Assembly: GCA_036971475.1 (NCBI GenBank)
Contig: JBAIZL010000062.1
Coordinates: 316,001 to 380,000 of the forward strand
Length of the DNA: 64,000 nt
Reading direction: 5' to 3'
DNA from: Prosapia bicincta
Lineage: Eukaryota; Arthropoda; Insecta; Hemiptera; Cercopidae
This document shows, piece after piece, positions 48,755 through 59,720 of this stretch (position 1 is the first letter of the stretch; every line of letters starts with the position of its first letter). Position numbers and translations under genes: made by a program. The notes below the pieces were generated by a model. It did not search any database. It saw only the letters and a program-made list of their open reading frames with translations, and was not told where the DNA came from.

Positions 48755-49310
48755 AATTCCTACTTGGGTGAACAAAGAAAACATTTTTTTAGTCACTTTT
48801 CTTTAAATAATTACAGCTAATATAAATAAGATATCATAACCTATGCGTTAAACAGCTGTTCTACCGCATATCCTATAAACATAGAATCAGCTGTTTAATG
48901 AAATAATATATTATCATTTATTTTAAGCAAAATGTGACAGAATAAGTATATTCTATACCTTGCCCCTTTTGTGAATCGTTTTTCTTCCATATAGAACTAA
49001 AATTAATTCATTAAATACAATTAACGCATTGTTATTTGAAAAAAAACCTGTTATCATCAAATTTCATTTACTACAACTATTAAAAAATGTATTTGAACTT
49101 GAGGATGAATAAAAAGGGTTTTATTAACAACTGAAAGTTTGAACAACATATAGACAATATATATGTATGTACAGTATGTATATATTTACAGTCCACTACA
49201 ACACCCTTTTCAGTTGATGCTCGACAATAAAGATACGAGTACTATCAAACTTTGACAGTTAACTCGCATAAATACCAAATAGGATTCTTGTTTAAGTACA
49301 TATAGTGAGA

Positions 49311-49365
<55 letters not shown>

Positions 49366-49420
49366 AGAGTGTGAACTAAGAGAAGGAATTGAATAAGAAA
49401 GTATTGTAAATATGGATAAG
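48755..49420 (+). mobile_element. Dispersed non-autonomous element, family A, copy 3 (long form with TA tract)
   Basis: It begins agtcaattcctacttgggt and follows copy 2 through atgcgttaaacagctgttc, taccgcatatcc, accttgcccctttt, cttccatata and gatgaataaaaaggg. It then has about 190 bp absent from copy 2, a (TA)n run (49316-49362), and the shared tail ggagagtgtgaactaagag. This shows that the family has a variable internal TA microsatellite and that copy 2 is a shortened version, or this copy an expanded one. Confidence 0.72.
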
Positions 49421-49429
49421 TACAAGTAG

Positions 49430-49780
49430 GGAGGGGGTAGCCACCACGTGCGCCGGGTCGCGTGCCTGAAGCATATCTTCTTTCTATCGGCGTCTCCTCG
49501 CCACTCTCATGCGATATTGCCACATATTTAGCCGCCTTCTGGTCAAGTGGACGCTATCCGCGACGTGACACTACCGGGGATTGCCATATCGTTAGCGCTA
49601 ATCTGATCCATCAGTCACACAGGCTATGTTCTCCTTGGGAGGTCAAGGTCCCGGCAAGAGCTTGAAAAAATTAGCATTAGCACTCTGTTGGTGGTCTCCT
49701 GAACTACATCTGATTGTTGTCCAGCCGTTGGCCTCCGGAGCCTGACGCAGACAAATTGTAGAACTTTCTATCGCCCATCA
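49430..49780. other. GC-richer block, possible transposon remnant
   Basis: Composition changes sharply (cacgtgcgccgggtcgcg, cgcgacgtgacactaccg). ORFs of 67 codons (+) and part of a 92-codon ORF (-) occur, with no recognised domain. A decayed mobile-element coding segment is the simplest reading, but it is unproven. Confidence 0.35.
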
Positions 49781-50640
49781 ATTACACAAACGTATCGTCA
49801 AAACACTTTCCAAATTATTAATATTGCTACGTAACGTTTCGGAATAGCAAGTAGCCTGTCGCAGCGTATAAGTTGACAATCAATCAGTTACATACATTAT
49901 AGGCCTCATATATTTCAAACTCACTTCAGTATTGTAACAAAACGTCACTTAATGGCAATACAACGACAGCAATCAATTCGTTATTTGTTTTCATTTTTAT
50001 TTATTATTTATTACGTTAAAACAGTCGAAATTTAATTTATACAAAACCTAAATTTCTATATGAGTAATTCATTTTAAAACTGGATTATATCACAAAATTC
50101 TAATTATAAAATGAATAAATTAAAAAATTATCTTAAATTTGCAATATTATTTGTTATTTGGGGGAAAGGGGGGATTTTATATATGTATTTAATATACACG
50201 TTTAATACAAGTACTGTATAATTAATTATTCAGTGTCAAAGCGGCGGTCATTAGGTGGGTGATTGAAGTGCGTCCTTCATTTCAAGATGTTGGAATATTT
50301 ATTGAAAAAAATATCATTTTACCAATTTAACTGAAATCGGTTCTTAAATATCGGCGTCTAAGGAAGTTTTCATTTCAAAATTTTAACTAAAGATTGTACA
50401 ATATAAAAGTAACATAGCTTACGTGTTGAATGAGCTGTGCTACATCATAACCTAAAACCAGAATGAAATCGTGTTATCACTTAAATTGAGCTATTTAGAT
50501 GGGAGACGGTTATAGCATGACTAACACGAATATTTTCCCTCATAATATTCTGTTACACAAATGAGCCAAAAGGAGTATCCACCTCAGAACGATTCACAGT
50601 TTTCACCATAGTAGTGGATGTCGTCATCTACAGGCAGTTA
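49781..50640. other. AT-rich spacer with a diverged family A copy
   Basis: The stretch at about 50410-50510 resembles family A (aaagtaacatagcttacgtg, gagctgtgctacatcataa, tgaaatcgtgttatcactta) but is heavily diverged. The remainder shows nothing recognisable. Confidence 0.4.
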
Positions 50641-50649
50641 TGCTAAGGA

Positions 50650-51320
50650 TGGTAGAAAAAGAAGAGTGCTAGCAAGGAGTGCCTGTCTTCCTACTTGATC
50701 TCCTTATCAAAGCACACAAAGATAGATCCTTGTGAGAAGAATCTGCAGTCTAGCCATAGGAAACCTCTAAGCTTATACCCGGGACTCCCACCCGGGTGAC
50801 TAGCGTCAGATTCGAGAAGGAGACTTGGTGTCACGAGCCGTGGTTCCAGTATGCAAGGTTCTTGTACCCCCTGGGGCGAACCAGACAATTGTGTTTGCCC
50901 CCTTTCCCAGAACTACTCGGGACTGGTAGATCCTTCTGCACGACAAGGTTTCCTCACTTCGATACCCCGACTGATTAGTTCGGTCCAGGTAGAGCCATCG
51001 GACTTTTAACTATTCTTGGTTGCCTTTACCGAAGGGTCGGGTCCTCGAAATATGGATATGGTCCTAAACAGGGATGAACTCATCCCGGTGGACGTTGTCT
51101 TGATAGGTACATGCGGCAGAGTGTTGGGAAAAGTGAGGAAAAGAGTGCCGACAAGGAGTACCTGTCTTTCGACTCCACCTCCTTGTCAAACCTCAAAAAG
51201 GTAGAGAGATCCTTTTCCAGATCTACTCGGGATCGGTGGAACCGTATCTGGAATATGCTTATTGTGGTATATGCTTATTTTAATACTTGTGATTGTAAAG
51301 AAGATTTAAAAGAATAAAAA
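50650..51320. other. GC-richer segment with two related halves, possible element remnant
   Basis: A diverged direct repeat joins the two ends: agagtgctagcaaggagtgc (50666) with agagtgccgacaaggagtac (51143), and actactcgggactgg (50911) with tctactcgggatcgg (51221). Between them are ccacccgggtgac and tcatcccggtgg. The segment ends in an AT-rich aagaataaaaactg tail. It resembles the 3' region of a retroelement, but no domain was identified. Confidence 0.4.
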
Positions 51321-51763
51321 CTGTTCAAAACCTCCCGCTGAAAAAAAACAAGTCATCAAATTCAACGACGCACTTTCTTGGAATAATGAAGTAAACATAC
51401 ACAAGGCAGGTAACGGGTCGGGTAAAGTGAAGTTTTACTTAGAGACCTATATTTACCTTCCTCGCGCGCTCACGCACACTACGATCCATGGCACCGCCGA
51501 CGCGACTTGTAATCATGCGCAGGCAGTTCGTGGATGCAATATTTATTGGCGTTATTAAATGAGTGGAACGTGTGTTATGATAATTCGCGAGTAGTACTTT
51601 ACGGCAGAGTCTAATGTGCACTTGCTGAAAGCAAAGATATAGTGTTCCTTAAACGCTAATGCGTGTGTGTGTGTGAGCGTGCGTACTCGTGCGTGCATGC
51701 GTGTGTTTGCGTAGTGCTTGTGTGCGCGAATGTGTGCGCGCGTGTGTGCGTGCGTGTGCGTTC

Positions 51764-51795
<32 letters not shown>

Positions 51796-52116
51796 CCATT
51801 GTGTACTAGTGCGTGTGTGGGAGTTCGCGTGCGCTTCAACATTTTAAACGTATAAAAATATTTTTACATTCAATAATTTAAAAAAATTGATATGAAAAAA
51901 CATTTTTAGGTCGTCCAAAATACATCCAAAATAATCGTCATTTTGATCAAATGACACTTGGAGGAGATATCTCTAGATAAACTACGAAATACGTTAGCTC
52001 AAGGTCGTTCCTAAGAGATTAGTATTAAATAAAAAGAACTTATAATAAATATGGTTACATTGCCATGTCCTTCAACATCGTTATTCTCACTAAACCATTA
52101 CAGACAAGTTACATTA

Positions 52117-52117
<1 letters not shown>
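51321..52117. other. Spacer with a (TG)n-rich tract at 51663-51795
   Basis: An imperfect TG/CG tract (gtgtgtgtgagcgtgcgt and a longer pure run at 51770-51795) lies within ordinary AT-rich sequence. The 95-codon minus ORF across it is an artefact. Confidence 0.6.

Positions 52118-52181
<64 letters not shown>
52118..52181. repeat. (TA)n microsatellite
   Basis: A pure TA run of about 64 bp immediately left of a fold-back element. Confidence 0.95.
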
Positions 52182-52183
<2 letters not shown>

Positions 52184-52184
52184 C

Positions 52185-52410
52185 AACATAGGTTATTCAA
52201 TACAAGAATATTTATTAATTTATAGCCAAAGCTTTTCGTTGGTAAACAGTACCAACATCATCAGCAATGAATAATACAATAATGCAAGATATAAAACATA
52301 TGTTAAATTATAAATAGAATTAACAATGAATTTGTTACTGTTTACCAACGAAAATTTCTGAATATAAATTAATAAATATTCTTGTATTTGAATAACCTAT
52401 GTTGTTTTAG
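52185..52410. mobile_element. Fold-back element, hammerhead-like family
   Basis: Outer arms acaacataggttattcaata and tgaataacctatgttgt are inverted copies, as are tacaagaatatttattaatt and its partner. Inside the left arm, on the minus strand (52233-52264), is CTGATGATGTTGG / TACTGTTTACCAACGAAAA: CTGATGA, then a GTTGG-CCAAC stem, then GAAA. The right arm keeps the stem and GAAA but lacks CTGATGA. TA microsatellites lie on both sides. Confidence 0.7.
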
Positions 52411-52434
52411 ATTATTAAACTAGAAAACATATTT

Positions 52435-52437
<3 letters not shown>

Positions 52438-52484
<47 letters not shown>
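52438..52484. repeat. (TA)n microsatellite
   Basis: A TA run of about 47 bp just right of the fold-back element. Confidence 0.95.
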
Positions 52485-52485
<1 letters not shown>

Positions 52486-52719
52486 GACGTATATATATAA
52501 ATGTAGATATATAGAGGGATATTTTATATGATACAACATACAGTACGTACCAGAATACCATCGCATCCTTGCTTCAGTTAATCTTTAGTTTTATGTTACT
52601 GAATAAAGTTTCTAATTTCACAAGTTCGCTTATGTTGCTTTAGTCAAATCATTTCCACCTACCATACCCACTATTTCTAAAATACTCACAAGTTTTCGCC
52701 CTCTTTTCACCCAAGTTCT

Positions 52720-54840
52720 GATAGAAAAACTTTCATTCTTCTCCTTTAACTACCATTCTTTCTTCTGTGTCGTGTATCTTCTCATCACCTTCCACATAAT
52801 TCTGATAATATCTTCTTCAACTTCCATTCTTTCTTCTGAATCGTATCTCTTATCACCTTCCACATAATTCTGATAACATCTTCTTCAACTTCCATTCTTT
52901 CTTGTGTATCATTTTCGTCCTTATTACCTTCTACACAGTTCTGCCCGTTCTCCTTCAACTTTCATTATTTCTTGTGTATCGATTCTCTTCTCATCAACTT
53001 CTACACAGTTCTGACAGCGTCACGTTCAATTTTCATTCTTTCTTGTGTATCCTACCTGTTCTCTTTACCTTCTACACAACTCTGACAGTTCTCCTTCAAC
53101 TTTCATTCTTTCTTGTGTATCGTATCTTTTCTCATCATCATCTTCATAGTTCTGATAGCATGTCCTTCAACTGTCATTCTTTCTTGTGTATCCTTTGCGT
53201 TCTCATTACCTTCTACACAGTTCTGATAGCATCTCCTTTAACTTTCATTCTTTCTTGTGTATCCTTTCCGTCCTTGTTACCTTCTACACAGTTCTGAGAG
53301 TTCTGCTTCAACTTTCATTCTTTCTTGTGTATCATATCTCTTCTCATTACCATCTACATAGTACTGATAGCATCTCCTTCAACTGTCATTCTTTCTTGTG
53401 TATCCTATCTCTTCTCATTACCATCTACATAGTACTGATAGCATCTCCTTCAACTGTCATTCTTTCTTGTGTATCCTATCTCTTCTCATTATCATCTACA
53501 TAGTACTGATAGCATCTCCTTCAACTGTCATTCTTTCTTGTGTATCCTATCTCTTCCCATTACCATCTACATAGTACTGATAGCATCTCCTTCAACTGTC
53601 ATTCTTTCTTGTGTATTCTATCTCTTCTCATTACCATCTACATAGTACTGATAGCATCTCCTTCAACTGTCACTCTTTCTTGTGTATCGTATCTCTTCTC
53701 ATTACCATCTACATAGTACTGATAGCATCTCCTTCAACTGTCATTCTTTCTTGTGTATCCTATCTCTTCTCATTACCATCTACATAGTACTGATAGCATC
53801 TCCTTCAACTGTCATTCTTTCTTGTGTATCCTATCTCTTCTCATTACCATCTACATAGTACTGATAGCATCTCCTTCAACTGTCATTCTTTCTTGTGTAT
53901 CCTATCTCTTCTCATTACCATCTACGTAGTACTGATAGCATCTCCTTCAACTGTCATTCTTTCTTGTGTATTCTATCTCTTCTCATTACCATCTACGTAG
54001 TACTGATAGCATCTCCTTCAACTGTCATTCTTTCTTGTGTATCCTATCTCTTCTCATTACCATCTACGTAGTACTGATAGCATCTCCTTCAACTGTCATT
54101 CTTTCTTGTGTATTCTATCTCTTCTCATTACCATCTACGTAGTACTGATAGCATCTCCTTCAACTGTCATTCTTTCTTGTGTATCCTATCTCTTCTCATT
54201 ACCATCTACGTAGTACTGATAGCATCTCCTTCAACTGTCATTCTTTCTTGTGTATCGTATCTCTTCTCATTACCATCTACGTAGTACTGATAGCATCTCC
54301 TTCAACTGTCATTCTTTCTTGTGTATCGTATCTCTTCTCATTACCATCTACGTAGTACTGATAGCATCTCCTTCAACTGTCATTCTTTCTTGTGTATCCT
54401 ATCTCTTCTCATTACCATCTACGTAGTACTGATAGCATCTCCTTCAACTGTCATTCTTTCTTGTGTATTCTATCTCTTCTCATTACCATCTACGTAGTAC
54501 TGATAGCATCTCCTTCAACTGTCATTCTTTCTTGTGTATCCTATCTCTTCTCATTACCATCTACGTAGTACTGATAGCATCTCCTTCAACTGTCATTCTT
54601 TCTTGTGTATCGTATCTCTTCTCATTACCATCTACGTAGTACTGATAGCATCTCCTTCAACTGTCATTCTTTCTTGTGTATCGTATCTCTTCTCATTACC
54701 ATCTACGTAGTACTGATAGCATCTCCTTCAACTGTCATTCTTTCTTGTGTATCCTATCTCTTCTCATTACCATCTAGATAGTACTGATAGCATCTCCTTC
54801 AACTGTCATTCTTTCTTGTGTATCGTATCTGTCCTCATCG
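52720..54840. repeat. 71-bp minisatellite array, about 30 copies
   Basis: From 53319 to 54810 the phrase tctttcttgtgtat recurs exactly every 71 bp. To the left (52720-53319) the units are diverged and vary in length by a few bases, as expected at an old array edge. The unit contains tctcattaccatctac, gtactgatagcatctcc and ttcaactgtcattc. Up to about 53870 it has ctacatag. From 53922 every unit but the last has the palindrome ctacgtag. The last base triplet before tatctcttc cycles as cct, ttc, cct, cgt, cgt, giving a 5-unit (355-bp) higher-order repeat. ORFs across it are artefacts. Confidence 0.95.
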
Positions 54841-55722
54841 CCTTCTCCAACATTAAATTTCCTCAAACATTTACTTGGCTATTCACGACATTTCGGTGGT
54901 TATACTGCGTTAAAATCTGCATCAGAAAACCCAAAGCTTATATCCTACTATACAGAAAATGTTTTTCCATATCATAAATTAGCAATTTAAACATGTTCTA
55001 CACACAAGCGTAGGAATTGTAAACATCAATTAGTATGACGTAATTAGACAGTCAAATGTGCGCATGGCCTCACGTGTTCACGACTTCTCATCACGAACAG
55101 GGCACTGATCATATCAGCGCTTAAGTGTTTCAACATTTCAGATGTACAGCGTTGCCTAGGTAACGTAGCAATTAAACGCGTGAGTAATGAATGCGCATGT
55201 CATGCATCCTTGCAAATTAAATTTAATTCGTGCTCGCTTGATGTATTCAAAACATGTAGAGGCGAATGTGAGTGCAGTTATTTTCTAAAAAACTTCGTGC
55301 TACATCTAACATTGGTTCTACGCTACGTGCGAAGAATTCTGCGGAGTGGTCAATTAATTATAGACGTCCCAGTTTTTAGCTGATATGGGAAATATTAATA
55401 ATTTACTATTCTTTTAATAAATGTACAGGAGGTGGCTTTCATTTATATCTTACTCTCATTGAATAACAACAAAACGATATCTCTCTCTCTCTTTCTCTCT
55501 CATTCTTTCTCTTTTTACAAAGTCACCTCTAACATCCAAACCCTTATTCTAGGTTTCTATGTTCCATGATCACCATTTCCTTAAACTTTGTATTGGCAGA
55601 CTTTCAACCAGTCGTCCTTTATTGGTAAAACTCTATTGAAGGAGTAATCTCAGGATGTCAAAAGGAATGTTGCAACATTTGTGCTTAAATAACACTACCC
55701 CTGTCATGGCGTCTTATGTCTG
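54841..55722. other. Unique spacer with short (CT)n
   Basis: Mixed sequence with a CT-rich tract at about 55481-55515. A 67-codon plus ORF at 55180-55383 has no recognised domain or splice context. Confidence 0.45.
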
Positions 55723-56098
55723 TTTTCCTGCCTTTCTGTATGCCTCTCTCGCTCTATATCTGCCCCTCTCTCTTGCTTTCTCTCTACCTCATAATGCATA
55801 ATACTCAAACTTTAACCTATTTGTAAGCGCAAAGTAGTTTAGTGGAATTTTCCTGCCTTTCTGTATGCCTCTCTCGCTCTATATCTGCCCCTCTCTCTTG
55901 CTTTCTCTCTACCTCATAATGCATAATACTCAAACTTTAACCTATTTGTAAGCGCAAAGTAGTTTAGTGGAATTTTCCTGCCTTTCTGTATGCCTCTCTC
56001 GCTCTATATCTGCCCCTCTCTCTATCTATCTACCTCATAATGCATAATACTCAAACTTTAACCTATTTGTAAGCGCAAAGTAGTTTAGTGGAATTTTC
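55723..56098. repeat. 125-bp tandem triplication
   Basis: cctgcctttctgtatgcc occurs at 55727, 55852 and 55977. Copies 1 and 2 are nearly identical over cctctctcgctctatatc and cataatgcataatactc to agtttagtggaatttt. Copy 3 differs in its CT-rich centre (ctctatctatctacc). The amplification is recent. Confidence 0.93.
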
Positions 56099-56539
56099 AA
56101 TTAGTCTTGGATTTCGTATAAATTCGACAGGTTTTTGTCTTAAACTTAAAGCATACACTCACGCACAGATTAACGCGTGCACAAAAGCACGTGAATTTGA
56201 CAGCGTGTCCGATGAACACATTACTTTATAATGGTATTTTCTACAAACTCTTGTACTTTATGCAGCAGACATACATCTGTTTGAGTTACTAATGGTCGTC
56301 ACTAATGCAAGCGCCAACTCGCCTGTGGGCGGGTTCCTCTGCCTTGTCATGTCCAGTAACTACCTGTGATTAATGCACATCATCTGTTCATTACGCCTTT
56401 AATTTAAACACAATCATCACTATTATTAACTTTATTGGCAGAGGGTCAACACCAAAATGTAACGGGCGTCGCGTCGAAGGGGAGAGGAAGGTTTTTAAGA
56501 GTATCTGCAAGCGGTGGGTTTTAGAGTAACGGAGTACTA
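56099..56539. other. Unique spacer
   Basis: Ordinary mixed sequence. Nothing recognisable is seen. Confidence 0.45.
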
Positions 56540-56630
56540 TTTGAGTTTTGAAAATGGAGTCATTCCGAAACGTGTCAACAAAGGAATACATTGTAATGTT
56601 AGGAAAGGCAAAAAAAATGTACTCAAATGT
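56540..56630. repeat. Dispersed repeat shared with 12925-13090
   Basis: aaaatggagtcattccgaaa and cgtgtcaacaaagg match the reverse complement at 12923-12964, and tgtaatgttaggaaaggc matches 13033 directly. The part ttgaaaatggagtcattcc followed by gaaacgt (56548-56570) has the layout of a decayed CTGANGA-stem-GAAAC motif, with a GGA/TCC stem. Confidence 0.6.
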
Positions 56631-58099
56631 ATACAAATATTGAATAGGCACCTATACAAATACGAGTATATATAAAATACTGAAGATTAGTAATTGTAAA
56701 ATTACAAAAATATATTTCACAAATAATATTATTATATATTATATACCTTTACAAAAGTTCAACCGGGGTTAGTTTAAAGCAATAGGGCCTATAATTCTAC
56801 ATTAAATATTTTGTTAAAATTAATAATAAAGTCCTTTAATTTTATCTCACACAGTAAAACCGTAACAGCCTTATAAAGGCAGTGTAAAAATTTTCTAACG
56901 TCAAAACAAACATTTCAAATATTCACGAAATATTATTCCACAAATAATATTGTTAGGCAGAAAAGGGGAAATATTCTTCAGTCCTACATATTTCTAATTG
57001 GTAAACTTTTGCTTAGAGCAGCACTTATTTTTTGTCTAAATGAGGACGACTGTGTAGGAAGATATTTTGATTCGAGTATAAGTCACAACTTCTGAAATAC
57101 CCGCTTTCAGTTGCTAAGTGCTGCTATAGTAAAGTGTTTACATGTTAAATTAGGAAAATATTATTTAGCATTTTATTTATTATTTTACGAACTTGAAATG
57201 TTCTACATTGTATAGCATTGAACTCTTGCTTTGAATCCCGCTGCAAGTAGTTGTAGCTCGAGGCTTGCACAGTAAAACCAGTCCTTCCATCTGATTGTTG
57301 CACACAAGTCTCCGATCTGATTGTCTTAATTATAATTCCGGAGGCATTGGACGCTTCCCTTATCAGATGAACAAAGTGCAGTGAATTCATGACAATTTAT
57401 GAACTCACTCTGCTATTGCAGGAACAGCGTTGGATTCGGTCGACGCGCCGTTGCCAAGTAATTAAACAGTTATTTTATTTAACTACTGTTTGGAATAGCC
57501 TAGAGTAAATCAAACAGATGTGTTTTGTATAGCCTGCTGTCCATAGTCATTCTTAAAAGTAGATATAATTAGGGATTCTAAATTTAAATGGAGTCTGTTT
57601 CTGTGACTTTATCTTCCTGTAGCAGTCTATGCTTTCTTCTGTCTATTACAATTAGGCTAGAAATGTTGTTTAAAGATATTTCACCACTGGAGACCTTAAC
57701 TATATATTTATTACACTTAGTAAAATAGTCAAACCTACGAGTTAACTTCAAGAAAACTGAAACTTATGAATACAAGGACTATGTAAATACTCGTAAATAA
57801 TTTCAAGTATGAGTCAATTTTCCCGTAGATATTTAAAACACTCAATTTTATACCGACTTTAACTTACTTGAAAATTACACATTAATTGATAAAACACATT
57901 AACCACTTCTAAAGTTAGGTAGCCTGCAAATTGAATTATTTATGTAGACAGCACCACAATTTTTCAAACTTTTCAATCCAATAAAAAGCAATATTATACG
58001 ATTATTATGAAGAGAGATACAGCAAGTGTTCATAATATTTCCATAGAATTTTTGTGCAAAAAAATAAAAATGTAAGAAAGTGAATATATATATATAAAG
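56631..58099. other. AT-rich unique region
   Basis: About 1.45 kb of AT-rich sequence. Minus-strand ORFs of 81 and 99 codons have no domain that I recognise. No RNA gene or repeat family is seen. Confidence 0.45.
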
Positions 58100-58220
58100 A
58101 ACATAAGTCAAAATACAAATACAAGAATTATAATTGAATTTACAATTCAAAGCTTTTCGTTGGGTAACAGTACCAACATCATCAGGAATATTAAACAATT
58201 GTATTTTGACTTATGTTCTT
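58100..58220. mobile_element. Fold-back element, hammerhead-like family
   Basis: Arms agaacataagtcaaaataca and tgtattttgacttatgttct are perfect inverted copies. Inside, on the minus strand (58154-58185), are CTGATGATGTTGGTACTG and TTACCCAACGAAAAGC. The inner part tacaattcaaagc is shared with the copies at 58535 and 59590. Confidence 0.72.
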
Positions 58221-58245
58221 TATTAATACCCAAGAATACATATTG

Positions 58246-58248
<3 letters not shown>

Positions 58249-58298
<50 letters not shown>
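58249..58298. repeat. (TA)n microsatellite
   Basis: A TA run of about 50 bp next to the preceding fold-back element. A (TG)n run follows at 58439-58467. Confidence 0.95.
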
Positions 58299-58301
<3 letters not shown>

Positions 58302-58436
58302 ACTCTTGATTATACATACACACTTTGAACAATAGTTTGAAATAATGAATGAAAAGGTGGTAGAATAAACTCAGAAGGTTTTGATGTATTTTTTTAATTG
58401 CTCATTACTTTGGACATTAGGTATATACATATATAC

Positions 58437-58469
<33 letters not shown>

Positions 58470-58534
58470 TGCGTGCGCGTGTGTAGCCTATACACATATA
58501 TCCTTGTGTATTAATGAAAAAATAAGAGTAATAC

Positions 58535-58700
58535 AAATACAAGAATAATTGATTGAATCATACAATTTAAAGCTTTTCGTTGGCAAACAGTTCCAAGAAC
58601 ATCATGAGTAATCAGAATTAGGCACAATTCTTGAAGATCTTGGAACTGTTTGCCAACGAAAAGCTTTAAATTGTATGATTCAATCAATCATTATTCTTGT
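58535..58700. mobile_element. Fold-back element with 60-bp arms, two hammerhead-like cores
   Basis: The left arm runs tacaagaataattgattg, aatcatacaatttaaagc, ttttcgttggcaaacag, ttccaag. The right arm is its near-perfect inverse (58640-58700). The loop is about 40 bp. The minus-strand core in the left arm is ATGATGTTCTTGGAACTG then TTTGCCAACGAAAAGC. The plus-strand core in the right arm (58631-58664) is TTGAAGATCTTGGAACTG then TTTGCCAACGAAAAGC. This is the cleanest palindrome of the family. Confidence 0.78.
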
Positions 58701-58720
58701 ATTATAATTATTTATATAAA

Positions 58721-59504
58721 TAAATAGTTTTTTAATAGTATAATAGTTATTTTAGTTGAACAAATTAAATTTTAAAAATATCTAGGAATTCTAAGAATAA
58801 GTACAAAGTGATATGGGCATATGTTCTACAAAAAGATAGTTAGATTTAGTCAATACTTGAAGCCTGTTTTCTTTACGCCTTATTAAACTGTAATTGAGGG
58901 CTTTACAAATAATAAATAAATGCTTGCCGGTTAAATAATTTAGAGAAATGAAACCCAAACTATAAATGCTAATTCGTATTCATTACAAAATAGATTTATA
59001 AATTCAAATTGATAAAGTGCTGTGCGACATTGAACTAGGAACTTGAATAATATGATATTAATAAACGCACATTATTATCCAAAGAAAAATTGTGTTTAAA
59101 TAAATTGACATAAAAACTCGATAAATTATCCAGAAAAGGAGTTCCCATTTGCTAGCAGGTGTCTCGCAGTGTGACCAACCTTATAACCACGCCTCTGACA
59201 ATCAGGTCGTATTCATTGCATCCAATCACAACCGTTTGTCTACCAACCTTTGGAAAACACTGATTAATAGGCTCATGCACGCTTTGAAGCGATTAAGTAC
59301 AGTTTCACTCAGATTGCAGTGTTGGGTACAATTATTGCGAGCCGTCTGCGCAGAGGACGCGGGCTGCGGAATGCGAAGCTACGACCTATACACTTCCTCC
59401 AGGAAACGCTACCGAATGACGTATTTAAAGCTATTCGTAGCTCAAAGTGTTGGTACTAAGGTAGAAGAAATGTGTCTATCCCTCTAGAATATTTATATGT
59501 ATAT

Positions 59505-59514
<10 letters not shown>
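58721..59514. other. Spacer with one 112-codon ORF of unknown meaning
   Basis: The part up to 59100 is AT-rich. The stretch 59149-59487 is GC-richer and open for 112 codons on the plus strand (start MLAGVSQCDQPYNHASDNQ). I recognise no domain, signal peptide or repeat in it, and no splice sites make it an obvious exon. It could be a chance ORF or an element fragment. Confidence 0.35.
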
Positions 59515-59576
<62 letters not shown>

Positions 59577-59577
59577 T
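59515..59577. repeat. (TA)n microsatellite
   Basis: A TA run of about 63 bp immediately left of another hammerhead-like element copy. Confidence 0.95.
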
Positions 59578-59589
59578 ATAATATGTATT

Positions 59590-59720
59590 CTTGTGTATTA
59601 ATAAAGAAATAAAACAATTTACAAATACAAGAATAATTTATTGAATCTACAATTCAAAGCTTTTCGTTGGCAAACAGTACCAACATCGTCAGGAATACTA
59701 GTGACTCTGTATATATAGTC
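59590..59720 (-). mobile_element. Hammerhead-like family copy, one arm only
   Basis: It contains tacaagaataatttattg, atctacaattcaaagc, ttttcgttggcaaacag and taccaacatcgtcagg. The minus-strand core is CTGACGATGTTGGTACTG then TTTGCCAACGAAAAGC (59661-59692), with C at the variable seventh core position. No second arm is seen within 150 bp. Confidence 0.65.

Noticed and set aside
59149..59487. 112-codon ORF as a gene
   Set aside because: There is no recognisable domain or repeat and no supporting splice sites. The length is within chance for GC-richer sequence.
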